From positions 1-58,213 of the IMG/VR virus record IMGVR_UViG_3300043466_000797: a stretch of 58,213 nucleotides of DNA. The stretch is one strand, 5' to 3'. The position numbers and the translations under genes were made by a program. Under the pieces are notes generated by a model. That model saw only the letters and a program-made list of their open reading frames with translations. It searched no databases and was not told the DNA's origin. Shown piece after piece: positions 35,475-43,686 of this stretch (position 1 is its first letter; each line of letters starts with the position of its first letter). Source of the DNA: a virus.

Positions 35475-36883
35475 ATACAATGTCCTATGTTGTTTGTTGG
35501 GACTCAGTTTACGAAAACTGTCTTAATATTGAAATGAATTTAAAGTCTAATAATTTAGATTATAAAATAATTAATTCATCAAGTTCCCCATCATTAAATA
35601 ATCAATGGATGGACATTGGCAATATTTGGTACTACCGACAGTTTCATGCCGCCCTAAAAGATTTTTCAAATACCGACCATGAACTATTTTGTTTTATTGC
35701 GGGAGATCTAGTAGGAGATTTCGCACAAGTAATTATAACTGCCCAGGAAGAATTAAAAAATGAAAAAATTGGAGTATACGCACCATATTTCACTCATGAG
35801 GCTTGGGGAGAAGGATGCTCTTCTATATCAGAATTAGATAATAATTTAATTATATCAACGCAAACAGATGGCATATTCACAATTCTTAATAAAGAATTGG
35901 CTAGCGAGATGCTTAGTTTTTTTGATTATCTATCTCAAACAGTTGATCTATCACAGATGAAATCTGGCTGGGGTGTAGATTATGTGTATAACATAATGGC
36001 TATCTATAAAGATTTCTATATTTGTAGAGATAGAAGATTTGTTATTACCCATCCAGTAGGAAGTAGTTATGATCATGGTCCAGCCACTTCTGAAATGAAT
36101 GCAGTTCTAGAAACATTTAGCAGTTTTTGTGAAAATAATTTTATCTCCCGCGCAGAGATAAATAGATTATTCAGATTAATAAATCATCGTCGTGATGGTG
36201 GTAGTGTAACTATTTCTGAATTATACCCATCTTCAAATGCTTTCCCCTATCACCTGATTAGTATTAATGATGATAGGATTAAGAACAAGCAAAATATTCA
36301 TCAAATAATGGGTGATAGAGATTATCTAGGTTTAGCCTGTTTAAATGGTAACGATCAGTCAGCCCGTGAGAAGTTCTTTGCGGATAACCCAGAATTTAAG
36401 ATAACATGGGATGGATTCAAGGTAGGCGAGATAGGCAACTTTGCTAGCCATTTCATTGCCTGGAAGTATCTTGTTAATTCGTCAATGGACCGCGTATTAA
36501 TTTTTGAGGATGATTCAGTAGTTGAAGAAGACTTTATTGAAAGAGTTTCTAAGATGATGGAAGAACTTCCTAGAGACTGGGATATTTTTAGTATTTTCGT
36601 GCATCCAAATCAACATGATAGATATAATGATAAAGACTCTGGAGATGTTGTTAAGGCTTACCAGGATTGGTCAACACTATGCTATGTTATATCTAAGTCT
36701 GGGGCTAGAAAACTATATAAGTATGTTTGCGATAATGGAATGGACTATCCAACAGATTGGTTTATATTCCGACATGCAGAGGAGCATAATTTTAATGTAT
36801 TTACTCTTCACCCAAAATGTGCGCTTCCAGTAGTAATTGATGAAAGTCAGCCATCTCTAGTTCAGAATACTGAGAAAATATGA
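35471..36883 (+). CDS. Two-domain glycosyltransferase, GT25-like C-terminus
   Basis: 470 residues. Residues 1-250 resemble a GT-A-type glycosyltransferase domain (VVCWDSVYENCLNIEMNL at the start, GWGVDYVYNIMA near 170). Residues 260-465 look like family 25: HFIAWKYLVNSSMDRVLIFE then DDS (near 325-347), with a DxD-type metal site, and a late DYPTDWFIF. It probably adds sugars to a phage protein, DNA base or host surface polymer. It is coupled by 4-base overlap to a nucleotidyltransferase. Confidence 0.7.
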   Translation: MNTMSYVVCWDSVYENCLNIEMNLKSNNLDYKIINSSSSPSLNNQWMDIGNIWYYRQFHAALKDFSNTDHELFCFIAGDLVGDFAQVIITAQEELKNEKIGVYAPYFTHEAWGEGCSSISELDNNLIISTQTDGIFTILNKELASEMLSFFDYLSQTVDLSQMKSGWGVDYVYNIMAIYKDFYICRDRRFVITHPVGSSYDHGPATSEMNAVLETFSSFCENNFISRAEINRLFRLINHRRDGGSVTISELYPSSNAFPYHLISINDDRIKNKQNIHQIMGDRDYLGLACLNGNDQSAREKFFADNPEFKITWDGFKVGEIGNFASHFIAWKYLVNSSMDRVLIFEDDSVVEEDFIERVSKMMEELPRDWDIFSIFVHPNQHDRYNDKDSGDVVKAYQDWSTLCYVISKSGARKLYKYVCDNGMDYPTDWFIFRHAEEHNFNVFTLHPKCALPVVIDESQPSLVQNTEKI

Positions 36884-37530
36884 TACTAGGAGTTCTTCCC
36901 GCCTCAGGTAAAGCATCAAGACTTAGTGGTATCCCAAAGTTTTGTTTACCTATAAATGATAATCAGACCCTTCTTGAGTGGCATGTAAATAAAATGAAAG
37001 AAGTTTGTGATGATGTTAGAATTTCTACAAGAGAAATGTGGTTACCAATAGTTGAAAGATTGAACCTTGATGTAGAAATAGTTATTGTTGAGCCGTCAAG
37101 TATGGCTGATGCAATATTAAAAACATCTAATAATAAATCTGATAATATTATAGTTGGAATGCCAGATACTTTTATTTTAAAAAGTAAAGATAATTTCTAT
37201 GGAAGAATGATAGAAAAGGACTCCCCAGTAGTCTTAGCCTCATGGGAATGTGATAAATTCTTAAAGGGAAGGGTCGGACAGATAGAATTATCAGGCGATA
37301 GGGTATTAAGTATTGTTGATAAGGATGAGAACTGTCCCTTTGAAAGAATGTGGGGAGCGATATATTTAAATGGTACGGTAGGGCTACTGGACCCTAAACA
37401 AGATGTTATAGGCGATCAGTTCAATTCTTGGATAAGAGATGGGGTAGTGACTACTCATGTTCCATGCTCTGGTAATTATGTTGACGCTGGTAATTTTATT
37501 GGATTGAAGAGGATGTATTCTGAATTATGA
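36880..37530 (+). CDS. Sugar-phosphate nucleotidyltransferase
   Basis: 216 residues. The N-terminus LPASGKASRLSGIPKFCLPI follows the LxAxGxGxRL...KPxLP signature that binds the nucleotide phosphate, with one Gly replaced by Ala. GMPDTF near residue 90 fits the metal-binding Asp. It probably makes an activated sugar (NDP-sugar) for the glycosyltransferase encoded directly upstream. Confidence 0.75.
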   Translation: MILGVLPASGKASRLSGIPKFCLPINDNQTLLEWHVNKMKEVCDDVRISTREMWLPIVERLNLDVEIVIVEPSSMADAILKTSNNKSDNIIVGMPDTFILKSKDNFYGRMIEKDSPVVLASWECDKFLKGRVGQIELSGDRVLSIVDKDENCPFERMWGAIYLNGTVGLLDPKQDVIGDQFNSWIRDGVVTTHVPCSGNYVDAGNFIGLKRMYSEL

Positions 37531-38174
37531 AATCTTTAAATGAATATTTAAAATCTGGCAGACTGTCGTATTCACAAAATAATCAAGACTTGCTAGTAAC
37601 TTATTATTATGGAGATAAGCCTGGGTTTTTTGTGGAATTTGGCGCGATGGATGGGATAGAGTTAAGTAATACTCTACTTCTAGAAAAATATTATGGATGG
37701 AATGGTATAGTAGCAGAACCAATACCTATGTTCTCTGATAAAATATCTAAAAATAGATCTTGCAGTATAGAATATAATTGTGTATCAAATAGAAGCGGGG
37801 ATATTGTAGAGTTTTATGAAACATCTTTCCCAGCACTTTCAACAATTGCAGATTATGCATATAGTGATCATTGGGGTCAGACAAGAGAAGATCATGTAGT
37901 TCATAAAATTGAAACTATATCTTTAAAGGATATGCTTAGTAAGCACAATGCACCAAGTATTGTTGACTATTTATCAATTGATACTGAAGGCTCCGAATTT
38001 GATATTTTATCCGCTTTTGATTTTTCTACAAGGTTTAACATAATAACGTGCGAGCATAATCACTCAAGTATGAGGGAGCCAATATATCAATTATTAACTT
38101 CACATGGGTATAAAAGAATATATGAAGACATATCTGCATGGGAAGATTGGTATATTCATGAAGATTTTAGATAA
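37527..38174 (+). CDS. FkbM-family SAM methyltransferase
   Basis: 215 residues. FVEFGAMDGIELSNTLLLE (near 32-50), GWNGIVAEPIP (near 56-66) and DYLSIDTEGSEFDIL (near 148-162) are the ordered FkbM signatures for S-adenosylmethionine binding. FkbM enzymes O-methylate sugars or related groups, so it probably methylates the product of the two preceding enzymes. All three genes are linked by 4-base overlaps. Confidence 0.85.
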   Translation: MKSLNEYLKSGRLSYSQNNQDLLVTYYYGDKPGFFVEFGAMDGIELSNTLLLEKYYGWNGIVAEPIPMFSDKISKNRSCSIEYNCVSNRSGDIVEFYETSFPALSTIADYAYSDHWGQTREDHVVHKIETISLKDMLSKHNAPSIVDYLSIDTEGSEFDILSAFDFSTRFNIITCEHNHSSMREPIYQLLTSHGYKRIYEDISAWEDWYIHEDFR

Positions 38175-38204
38175 TAAATTAAAGAATAGTATAAGGACTA
38201 ATCA

Positions 38205-39245
38205 ATGAAGATGTATAAAGATTCATCAATGTGCTTTGATGATATTTTATTAGTACCACAGCACTCTACGGTTTTAAGCCGCCGCGAAGTAGATATTTCT
38301 ACAATTATTGGAACTAATGGTAGAAGCATAAGAATGACTGTTCCAGTTATTGCTGCACCTATGGATACGGTATGTGATGGAAATATGGCATATTCCATAA
38401 GAAAGTTAGGCGGCTTTGGAATTATACATAGGTATATGTCAATAGAATTTATGAGGAGAGAACTTGACTTTATAAGTTCTACAGATGCTGTTTCTTTAGG
38501 AGTGGCAGTTGGCGCTAAGGGAGATTACTTAGAGAGGGCTTTTGTTGCCGTTTCTCACGGTGCCCATTTAATTTTAGTAGATACCGCTAATGGTCATAGT
38601 GAATATGCAATTAAGGCAGTTAAAGAGATTCGTCGTAATGTCGGAAATAAGGTCCACGTTATGGCTGGAAATGTTTCAACTTATGAAGGATTTATGAGAC
38701 TTCAGGACGCTGGGGCAGATTCTATTAGAGTTGGAATCGGTGGAGGATCTGTATGTACTACTAGAATTGTTAGTGGTCATGGTATGCCAACACTAGCATC
38801 TATTTTAGATGTAAGATCTAAGATACCGTATGGTGATGGCGCATCCTTAGTTGCTGATGGAGGTATCAGAAATAGTGGCGATGCTGTTAAGGCTTTAGCC
38901 GCAGGAGCAGATGCGGTGATGCTTGGAAGTTACCTTGCTGGTACTGATGAGTCTCCTGGAGAAGTGCATGTAAGTGGTGGTAAAAAATATAAAATCTTTA
39001 GAGGCATGGCTAGCGCAGAAGCACAGTTGAGTGCAATTGGTAATGTTTCAGTTGCAGAAGGAGTAGAGACAACAGTATCCTACAAAGGCACGCTAGAGTA
39101 CGTCATTGAAGAATTTAAGGGTGGTCTAGGTAGTGGACTTTCATATACTGGCGCTCATAATCTAAAAGAATTATATGAAGATTCTATGTTTATCAAAGTA
39201 AGTCAGGCAAGTCTTAGTGAAAGTAGGCCACATGCCCAACATTAA
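38205..39245 (+). CDS. guaB: IMP dehydrogenase / GMP reductase-family enzyme
   Basis: 346 residues of (beta/alpha)8 fold. FDDILLVPQHSTVLSRREVD starts the barrel, AAPMDTV follows, and the catalytic loop GGGSVCTTR (near 180-188) carries the active Cys. LVADGGIRNSGDAVKALAAG and FRGMASAEAQ bind IMP phosphate. The final ESRPHAQH matches IMP dehydrogenase more than GMP reductase. The regulatory CBS pair is absent, explaining the short length. It would raise guanine nucleotide supply. Confidence 0.85.
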   Translation: MKMYKDSSMCFDDILLVPQHSTVLSRREVDISTIIGTNGRSIRMTVPVIAAPMDTVCDGNMAYSIRKLGGFGIIHRYMSIEFMRRELDFISSTDAVSLGVAVGAKGDYLERAFVAVSHGAHLILVDTANGHSEYAIKAVKEIRRNVGNKVHVMAGNVSTYEGFMRLQDAGADSIRVGIGGGSVCTTRIVSGHGMPTLASILDVRSKIPYGDGASLVADGGIRNSGDAVKALAAGADAVMLGSYLAGTDESPGEVHVSGGKKYKIFRGMASAEAQLSAIGNVSVAEGVETTVSYKGTLEYVIEEFKGGLGSGLSYTGAHNLKELYEDSMFIKVSQASLSESRPHAQH

Positions 39246-39504
39246 TACTGAAAAAGAAATCTCTAGAGTGTGTAAAGAAATAGAAGAATTACTTATTAAA
39301 AAGAATCGTGCCTACGGAAACTCCGCACTTGATCCAGTAAGAATATTTTCACAGGCAAACGCTACAGAGCAAATTAAAGTTCGGATAGATGATAAACTTA
39401 GCAGATTTGCCAACGGTGGGGAATTCCCTGGAGATAATGATATTGACGACTTAATAGGTTATCTGGTATTATTAAAGGTAGCGAATAGCGACAACTGGAG
39501 ATAG
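39232..39504 (+). CDS. Nmad1-like (DUF1599) protein
   Basis: 90 residues from ATG 39232; GTG 39217 is in frame but gives a less natural start. The pattern KNRAYGNSALDPVRIFSQAN then QIKVRIDDKLSRFANG and DLIGYLVLLKVA is that of the DUF1599 family, annotated as nucleotide-modification-associated domain 1. It overlaps the IMP dehydrogenase by 14 bases, so a role in modified nucleotide metabolism is tempting but unproven. Confidence 0.7.
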   Translation: MPNINTEKEISRVCKEIEELLIKKNRAYGNSALDPVRIFSQANATEQIKVRIDDKLSRFANGGEFPGDNDIDDLIGYLVLLKVANSDNWR

Positions 39505-39505
39505 G

Positions 39506-39679
39506 ATGCCTCTTTATACTTATTATTGCAAAGTATGCGATTTAGACTTAGAAGTAATGTCTAAAATTTCAGATAGAGATGATCAGCGTTGTGAAGACTG
39601 TGGATATTCAATTATCAGGAATATAGATAGGCCAGGTATGGTCTGGAGTCCCACTCGTAATAATGGATACTCTCTTTAG
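39506..39679 (+). CDS. FmdB-like small zinc ribbon
   Basis: 57 residues. MPLYTYYCKVCDLDLEV at the N-terminus and CEDCGYSIIR in the middle match the FmdB-type single zinc ribbon (MPxYxYxC..C...C..C). Such proteins sit beside terminase genes in many actinophages, but their job is unknown. It starts at ATG 39506 after GGAG, one base after the previous stop. Confidence 0.7.
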   Translation: MPLYTYYCKVCDLDLEVMSKISDRDDQRCEDCGYSIIRNIDRPGMVWSPTRNNGYSL

Positions 39680-39687
39680 GAGATAAC

Positions 39688-39987
39688 ATGCCTCGTAAGA
39701 AAAAAGAATATGACTACGTTCCATATAGCATTAATCCAAATATTCATGTGTATTATGAATTAGAATTTTTAAAAGATGTTATAAAACCAGGAGATAAAAT
39801 TACCTTTAAGAATGTTCGTGGAGAATTTGTCTTTATCTTAATGGCACATAATTCAGAAAAAGATGTTACTTGGATCGATTGTAGGAATCCTGCGACCGGA
39901 GAGTATCGTGCATTTTATGTAGATAGACTTAAAGGTTTAGTAAGGGCTAAAAAGAGTAGAAGGAAGAAGCAACTTGTCAGAGATTGA
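39688..39987 (+). CDS. Small basic protein upstream of terminase
   Basis: 99 residues, basic at both ends (PRKKKEYDY; KKSRRKKQLVRD) with a beta-rich middle (PGDKITFKNVRGEFVFILMA). A GGAG site precedes the ATG. It overlaps the putative small terminase by 14 bases. It may bind DNA during packaging. No family assigned. Confidence 0.55.
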   Translation: MPRKKKEYDYVPYSINPNIHVYYELEFLKDVIKPGDKITFKNVRGEFVFILMAHNSEKDVTWIDCRNPATGEYRAFYVDRLKGLVRAKKSRRKKQLVRD

Positions 39988-40489
39988 ACTAACTAGTTCA
40001 TTTGATCAGATGAATTTAGTTGTAGAAGAATTACTTAAAGGTAAGAATCCTACAGACATTTCTAAATTCTTAGGTATAAAAAGGTCTGAAGTATTAGAGC
40101 ATATAGATACCTGGCGAGAATTGGTGTCTGGAGACTCTAGAATTAGAGAGCGTGCAAAAGAAGCCCTGGCTGGCGCAGATCAGCATTACTCTATGATTAT
40201 ACAACGTGCCTGGGAGACAGTAGATCAGGCAGATGCTAATCAGCAATATAATACTAAGGCTTCTGCTTTAAAAATGATTGCTGATGTAGAGCAAAAGAGA
40301 ATTGATATGCTCCAAAAGGCGGGTCTACTAGAGAATAATGAAATGTCTGCACAACTCCTTGAGACAGAAAGAAAGCAAGAAGTTTTAGTTAGCATATTGA
40401 AAGAGGTTACATCTAACTGCAATGTTTGTAGAGTAGAAGTAGCAAAAAGACTTAGTGAAGTTACTGGTAAGGTAGAAGAAGTTGGTTGA
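39974..40489 (+). CDS. Putative terminase small subunit
   Basis: 171 residues from TTG 39974. A helix-turn-helix-like N-terminus (LLKGKNPTDISKFLGIKRSE, near 19-38) is followed by a long helical region, the usual layout of small terminases that recognise packaging sites. It directly precedes, and overlaps by 8 bases, the large terminase. Position and architecture support the call, but no diagnostic motif exists. Confidence 0.7.
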   Translation: MSEIELTSSFDQMNLVVEELLKGKNPTDISKFLGIKRSEVLEHIDTWRELVSGDSRIRERAKEALAGADQHYSMIIQRAWETVDQADANQQYNTKASALKMIADVEQKRIDMLQKAGLLENNEMSAQLLETERKQEVLVSILKEVTSNCNVCRVEVAKRLSEVTGKVEEVG

Positions 40490-42272
40490 TTTCTCTGACT
40501 TTCTTGATGCGCTAGACGGAGATCTTTTTGAAGAAAGTCCAGTAACGATAGAAGAATTCGTTACTGATAATAATTATCTAGACCTACCTCCATTGTCTGA
40601 TTACCAATACCAGGCAATTAGAGCCATGACTCAGGTTTATAAAAAAGAAACACTAACCAAGTGGTTGGGTACAGAAAATGGAGAAAAAAGATGGACGCAG
40701 ACCTGTAATGAAGTAATCTTGCAGATTGGAAAAGGTGGAGGTAAAGACTTTATTTCCACCATTGGTTGTGCATATGTAGTTCACTTGCTTCTATGCCTTA
40801 AAGATCCAGCAAAGTATTATGGCAAACCACCAGGAGATTCAATTGATATTATTAACATTGCTATCAACGCAGTTCAAGCGAACCGCGTCTTTTTTAAAGG
40901 AATTAAAAGAATCGTTGAACGATCTCCCTGGTTCCAGGGAAGATATATTCCAAAGGCGAACTCTATCGAATTTGATAAATCCATCACTATTCATTCAGGA
41001 CACTCAGAAGCAGAATCATGGGAAGGATACAACGTACTAATAGCGATCCTTGACGAGATATCAGGATTTGAATTAGAAAATACTACTGGTAGACAAAGCC
41101 CAAAAACATCTTCTGCTATTTATAAAATGTATAAAGGATCGGTAGATTCACGATTCCCAGATTTTGGGAAGGTTGTTATGCTTTCATTCCCAAGATTTAG
41201 GAATGACTTTATCCAACAAAAATATAATGAAGCGGTAGCAGAAAAAGAAACAGTTATTAGAGCGTACACCTTTAAAATAGATCCAGATCTACCAGATGGT
41301 CAAGAAGAGAATGAATTCTCTATTGAGTGGGAGGAAGATCATATTGCTTCATATACCCTGCCAAAGATGTTTGCATTAAAGAGGCCAACGTGGGACTTTA
41401 ATCCTACTAGGAAAATAACAGACTTTACAGTTGCATTCTACAAAGATCCGCTAGACGCCTTTACTAGATTTGCTTGTATGCCTCCAGAAGCAACAGATGC
41501 ATTCTTTAAGTCACGGGAAAAGATAGAAATTGCATTTTCTAATCCTAAGATTCTTGTAGATACAGATGGAAGATTTGATAGTTCGTTTATCCCACAACAG
41601 GATAAAGAATATTTTGTCCACGTTGACTTAGCGCAAAAACATGACAATTGTGCAGTATCTCTTTCCCATGTAGATTCATGGGTTCAGATGAAGATCGCTG
41701 GAACATTTACTGAGGCTTCTCCCCGTGTAATTGTAGATGCAGTTAGATACTGGCAGCCTACCTCTACACAAAGTGTTGACTTGTCTGAAGTAAAAGACTA
41801 TATTATTCAATTGCGTGAGCGCGGATTTAATTTAAGGATAGTCACATTTGACAGATGGAATTCTCATGACATGATGCAACAGTTAAAGGCATATGGCATA
41901 AATACAGAAATTCTTTCTGTTGGAAAGAAACATTATGAAGACTTTGCCATGTTAATAACTGAAGAAAGAGTTCATGGTCCAAACCTTAAACTATTAATTG
42001 ATGAACTACTACAACTAAGAATTCGCGGAGATAAAGTAGATCATCCTAGAAAGGGAAGTAAAGACTTAGCAGACGCCGTGTGTGGATCAATATATAATGC
42101 TATTGCTAAGACCCGCCGCGACCAAATGCAGGAAATAGAAATATACTCCTACGATATGCTTGAATCTGATAGCGATAGAGAGTTACAATTAAGAGGTGGA
42201 AGGATAAGGAATGAAAATCTTATTATGCCACCAAATATATCAAATGCTCTAGACAGCATGGAAATAATATAA
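40482..42272 (+). CDS. terL: Terminase large subunit
   Basis: 596 residues. The ATPase domain has Walker A GKGGGKDF (near 83-90) and Walker B LIAILDEISG (near 186-195). The RNase-H-like nuclease domain has HVDLAQKHDN (near 379), VTFDRWNSHD (near 452) and KGSKDLADAVCG (near 526-537) with the catalytic acidic residues. It pumps DNA into the prohead and cuts it. It starts at TTG 40482. Unusually, it lies after the replication genes and not beside a portal gene in this window. Confidence 0.95.
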   Translation: MVDFSDFLDALDGDLFEESPVTIEEFVTDNNYLDLPPLSDYQYQAIRAMTQVYKKETLTKWLGTENGEKRWTQTCNEVILQIGKGGGKDFISTIGCAYVVHLLLCLKDPAKYYGKPPGDSIDIINIAINAVQANRVFFKGIKRIVERSPWFQGRYIPKANSIEFDKSITIHSGHSEAESWEGYNVLIAILDEISGFELENTTGRQSPKTSSAIYKMYKGSVDSRFPDFGKVVMLSFPRFRNDFIQQKYNEAVAEKETVIRAYTFKIDPDLPDGQEENEFSIEWEEDHIASYTLPKMFALKRPTWDFNPTRKITDFTVAFYKDPLDAFTRFACMPPEATDAFFKSREKIEIAFSNPKILVDTDGRFDSSFIPQQDKEYFVHVDLAQKHDNCAVSLSHVDSWVQMKIAGTFTEASPRVIVDAVRYWQPTSTQSVDLSEVKDYIIQLRERGFNLRIVTFDRWNSHDMMQQLKAYGINTEILSVGKKHYEDFAMLITEERVHGPNLKLLIDELLQLRIRGDKVDHPRKGSKDLADAVCGSIYNAIAKTRRDQMQEIEIYSYDMLESDSDRELQLRGGRIRNENLIMPPNISNALDSMEII

Positions 42273-42273
42273 T
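42268..42273 (+). promoter_or_regulatory. -10 box for the tRNA-Ile transcript
   Basis: TATAAT overlaps the terminase stop codon and sits 15 bases before the 5' end of the first tRNA, so it would give a short 5' leader for RNase P to remove. No clear -35 is seen. Confidence 0.45.
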
Positions 42274-42288
42274 ATAGTAATACTGTAC

Positions 42289-42362
42289 GGGGCGGTGGCG
42301 CAGTCGGTGAGCGCAGTACTCTTATAAGGTAAAGGTCGTGGGTTCAAGTCCCACCCGCCCTA
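42289..42362 (+). tRNA. tRNA-Ile (anticodon UAU)
   Basis: The acceptor stem pairs GGGGCGG (42289-42295) with CCGCCCT (42355-42361; one G-U). The D stem is GCGC/GCGC, the T arm is GTGGG-TTCAAGT-CCCAC, and the 7-base anticodon loop CTTATAA puts UAU at positions 34-36, reading AUA. The anticodon stem has one mismatch at its outer end. Bacteria normally read AUA with a lysidine-modified CAU tRNA, so UAU is notable. Confidence 0.85.
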
Positions 42363-42364
42363 CG

Positions 42365-42498
42365 GTTGCAGATGGCAATATCTTAGGATGGTGTAGTTAC
42401 ATACAAATATCCCGTTAATGCGAGTCTGTGCGAGTTGAAAGCGTTGAATTCGTTTCTAGCGTCTTTCGTGCGTAAGAGGGTTCGTAGCCGTCTGCAAC
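42365..42498 (+). ncRNA. Candidate structured RNA between two tRNA genes
   Basis: GTTGCAGATGGC (42365-42376) pairs with GCCGTCTGCAAC (42487-42498): 12 base pairs with one G-U. Inside lies at least one further hairpin (GAAAGCGT 42437-42444 with GCG-T-CTTTC 42459-42467, one bulge). No protein-coding frame of note covers it. The 3' part (GGGTTCGTA...) is reminiscent of a T arm but does not form a proper one. It starts three bases after tRNA-Ile and ends four bases before tRNA-Pro, so it would be excised with them. Confidence 0.6.
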
Positions 42499-42501
42499 TT
42501 A

Positions 42502-42575
42502 CGGGATGTGGCGCAGTTTGGTAGCGCACCTGCTTTGGGAGCAGGGGGTCGGAGGTTCAAATCCTCTCATCCCGA
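42502..42575 (+). tRNA. tRNA-Pro (anticodon UGG)
   Basis: Acceptor CGGGATG pairs with CATCCCG, D stem GCGC/GCGC, anticodon stem CCTGC/GCAGG with loop TTTGGGA giving UGG, and T arm GGAGG-TTCAAAT-CCTCT. CCA is not encoded. The ATG of the next gene begins one base after the discriminator A. Confidence 0.93.
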
Positions 42576-42576
42576 C

Positions 42577-42864
42577 ATGGAAATATTATTTGGTTTAACT
42601 ATAGTTATGGTAGCAATAGAGGCTATATCGGTCTATTACATTATTAGGCATGTTAAACAAATAAGTTCTGGGTTTAATAAATATGTGTCAAACATTAATG
42701 ACAGTAGTGAAATTAATGAAACAATAAATATATACCAAGAAAAGATTTTAGAATTAGAAGAAAAGAATAAAAAACTTAGTTTAGAGAATAAACTGCTTCA
42801 GGAAAAAATAAGCAAGATAAGCAAGCAAATGAAACAAATTAGTGATCATTTTAAACCAAACTGA
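42577..42864 (+). CDS. Small membrane protein with coiled coil
   Basis: 95 residues from ATG 42577, one base after tRNA-Pro. An N-terminal membrane segment (residues 4-24, FGLTIVMVAIEAISVYYIIR) is followed by a linker and a long Lys/Glu/Leu coiled coil. A frame open upstream to 42508 would lie inside the tRNA, so the tRNA-abutting ATG is the only sensible start. There is no ribosome site. It may be a holin-like or envelope protein. Confidence 0.7.
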   Translation: MEILFGLTIVMVAIEAISVYYIIRHVKQISSGFNKYVSNINDSSEINETINIYQEKILELEEKNKKLSLENKLLQEKISKISKQMKQISDHFKPN

Positions 42865-42870
42865 TATAAT
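42862..42870 (+). promoter_or_regulatory. Extended -10 promoter for a leaderless gene
   Basis: TGATATAAT overlaps the previous TGA stop. The ATG at 42877 lies exactly 6 bases after the -10 box, where transcription would begin, so the message would start at its own start codon. Confidence 0.6.
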
Positions 42871-42876
42871 TAATGT

Positions 42877-43113
42877 ATGGGAGACTCAATGGAAACTGAA
42901 GTTCAGGAAGAAGTAAGAGTTCTTACCAGAAGCGATAGGTGTGATGCTCCAAAGTGTCCTGCCCAGGCATGGGTTATCGCTAAGTTTGTAACAGGCGAGT
43001 TGTATTTTTGTGGTCACCACTTTGATAAGTATGAAGTTAGCATTATTCGTGATGCTTATGATATTGTAGATGAAAGAGAATTTATCAATGCTAAATCAGA
43101 ATCTTCTGCTTAG
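42877..43113 (+). CDS. DUF7455-like small zinc protein
   Basis: 78 residues. The pattern RCDAPKCPAQAWVIAKF, then LYFCGHHFDKYE (near 21-55) is that of the DUF7455 family, common in actinobacteria and their phages, with three Cys and two His likely binding zinc. ATG 42877 fits a leaderless start; ATG 42889 after GGGAG is an alternative. The end overlaps the next gene by 26 bases. Biochemical role unknown. Confidence 0.75.
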   Translation: MGDSMETEVQEEVRVLTRSDRCDAPKCPAQAWVIAKFVTGELYFCGHHFDKYEVSIIRDAYDIVDEREFINAKSESSA

Positions 43114-43597
43114 TAAAAAAGATAAAATAAAACTTGTCAGAGAACGTGATGGATTTACATGTGCTATATGCTCAAAGGATTTTAAGGCAAACTCTGATGT
43201 AACATTAGATCATTGGATTCCCCGATCAGCGGGAGGGTCAGAAGATGTATCTAATTTAAGACTTGCTCATAAAAAATGTAACGCATGGAAAAGTGATAGG
43301 ATTCCAAATGAAGATGGAACAATTCCTCCGCGCCCTCCAAGGGCTAATTATCAGGATAGAAAGCGGAGAAAGCAGGAAATACTAGAGGCTTTATGTACTG
43401 ATTGTTATGACGGCAGACTACTTCTTGAAGGAGAAAACTGTCCGATATGCGGAATTCCTGCTGGTCCACACGACTGGCCCCATTGGGCAAAGCGTCCAGC
43501 AAATAAATGTGATCATACACCGCCAGAATGGTGCTGGGCATGTTCTATTGGCATAGTTGACAGGAAGCCAGTATTTTTGGTACTCTTAGAGGGATAG
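43088..43597 (+). CDS. HNH endonuclease with extra zinc motifs
   Basis: 169 residues from ATG 43088. The HNH core is FTCAICSKDF, LDHWIPRSAGGSEDVSNLRL and HKKCNAWKS (near 22-70), with catalytic DH and the two Cys pairs that hold zinc. The C-terminal part has further CTDC, CPIC and CWAC pairs (near 105-155), an added zinc-rich extension. It may be a homing nuclease or a packaging-associated HNH; the gene lies close to the terminase genes. Confidence 0.82.
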   Translation: MLNQNLLLSKKDKIKLVRERDGFTCAICSKDFKANSDVTLDHWIPRSAGGSEDVSNLRLAHKKCNAWKSDRIPNEDGTIPPRPPRANYQDRKRRKQEILEALCTDCYDGRLLLEGENCPICGIPAGPHDWPHWAKRPANKCDHTPPEWCWACSIGIVDRKPVFLVLLEG

Positions 43598-43601
43598 GTA
43601 A

Positions 43602-43672
43602 TCCCCGTTGGTGTAATGGCAGCACAAATGTCTTTGGAACATTTAGTCGAAGTTCGAATCTTTGACGGGGAG
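43602..43672 (+). tRNA. tRNA-Gln (anticodon UUG)
   Basis: Acceptor TCCCCGT pairs with ACGGGGA, anticodon stem AATGT/ACATT with loop CTTTGGA giving UUG (reads CAA), and T arm CGAAG-TTCGAAT-CTTTG. No encoded CCA. It lies in the 90-base gap between the HNH gene and the gene at 43687. Confidence 0.92.
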
Positions 43673-43686
43673 CGGGAGGAGATAAT

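Noticed and set aside
42365-42498. A tenth tRNA with an insertion
   Set aside because: The ends pair like an acceptor stem, but no proper T arm (stem mismatch, loop not TTCRANY) or anticodon arm can be drawn, and the length is too great.
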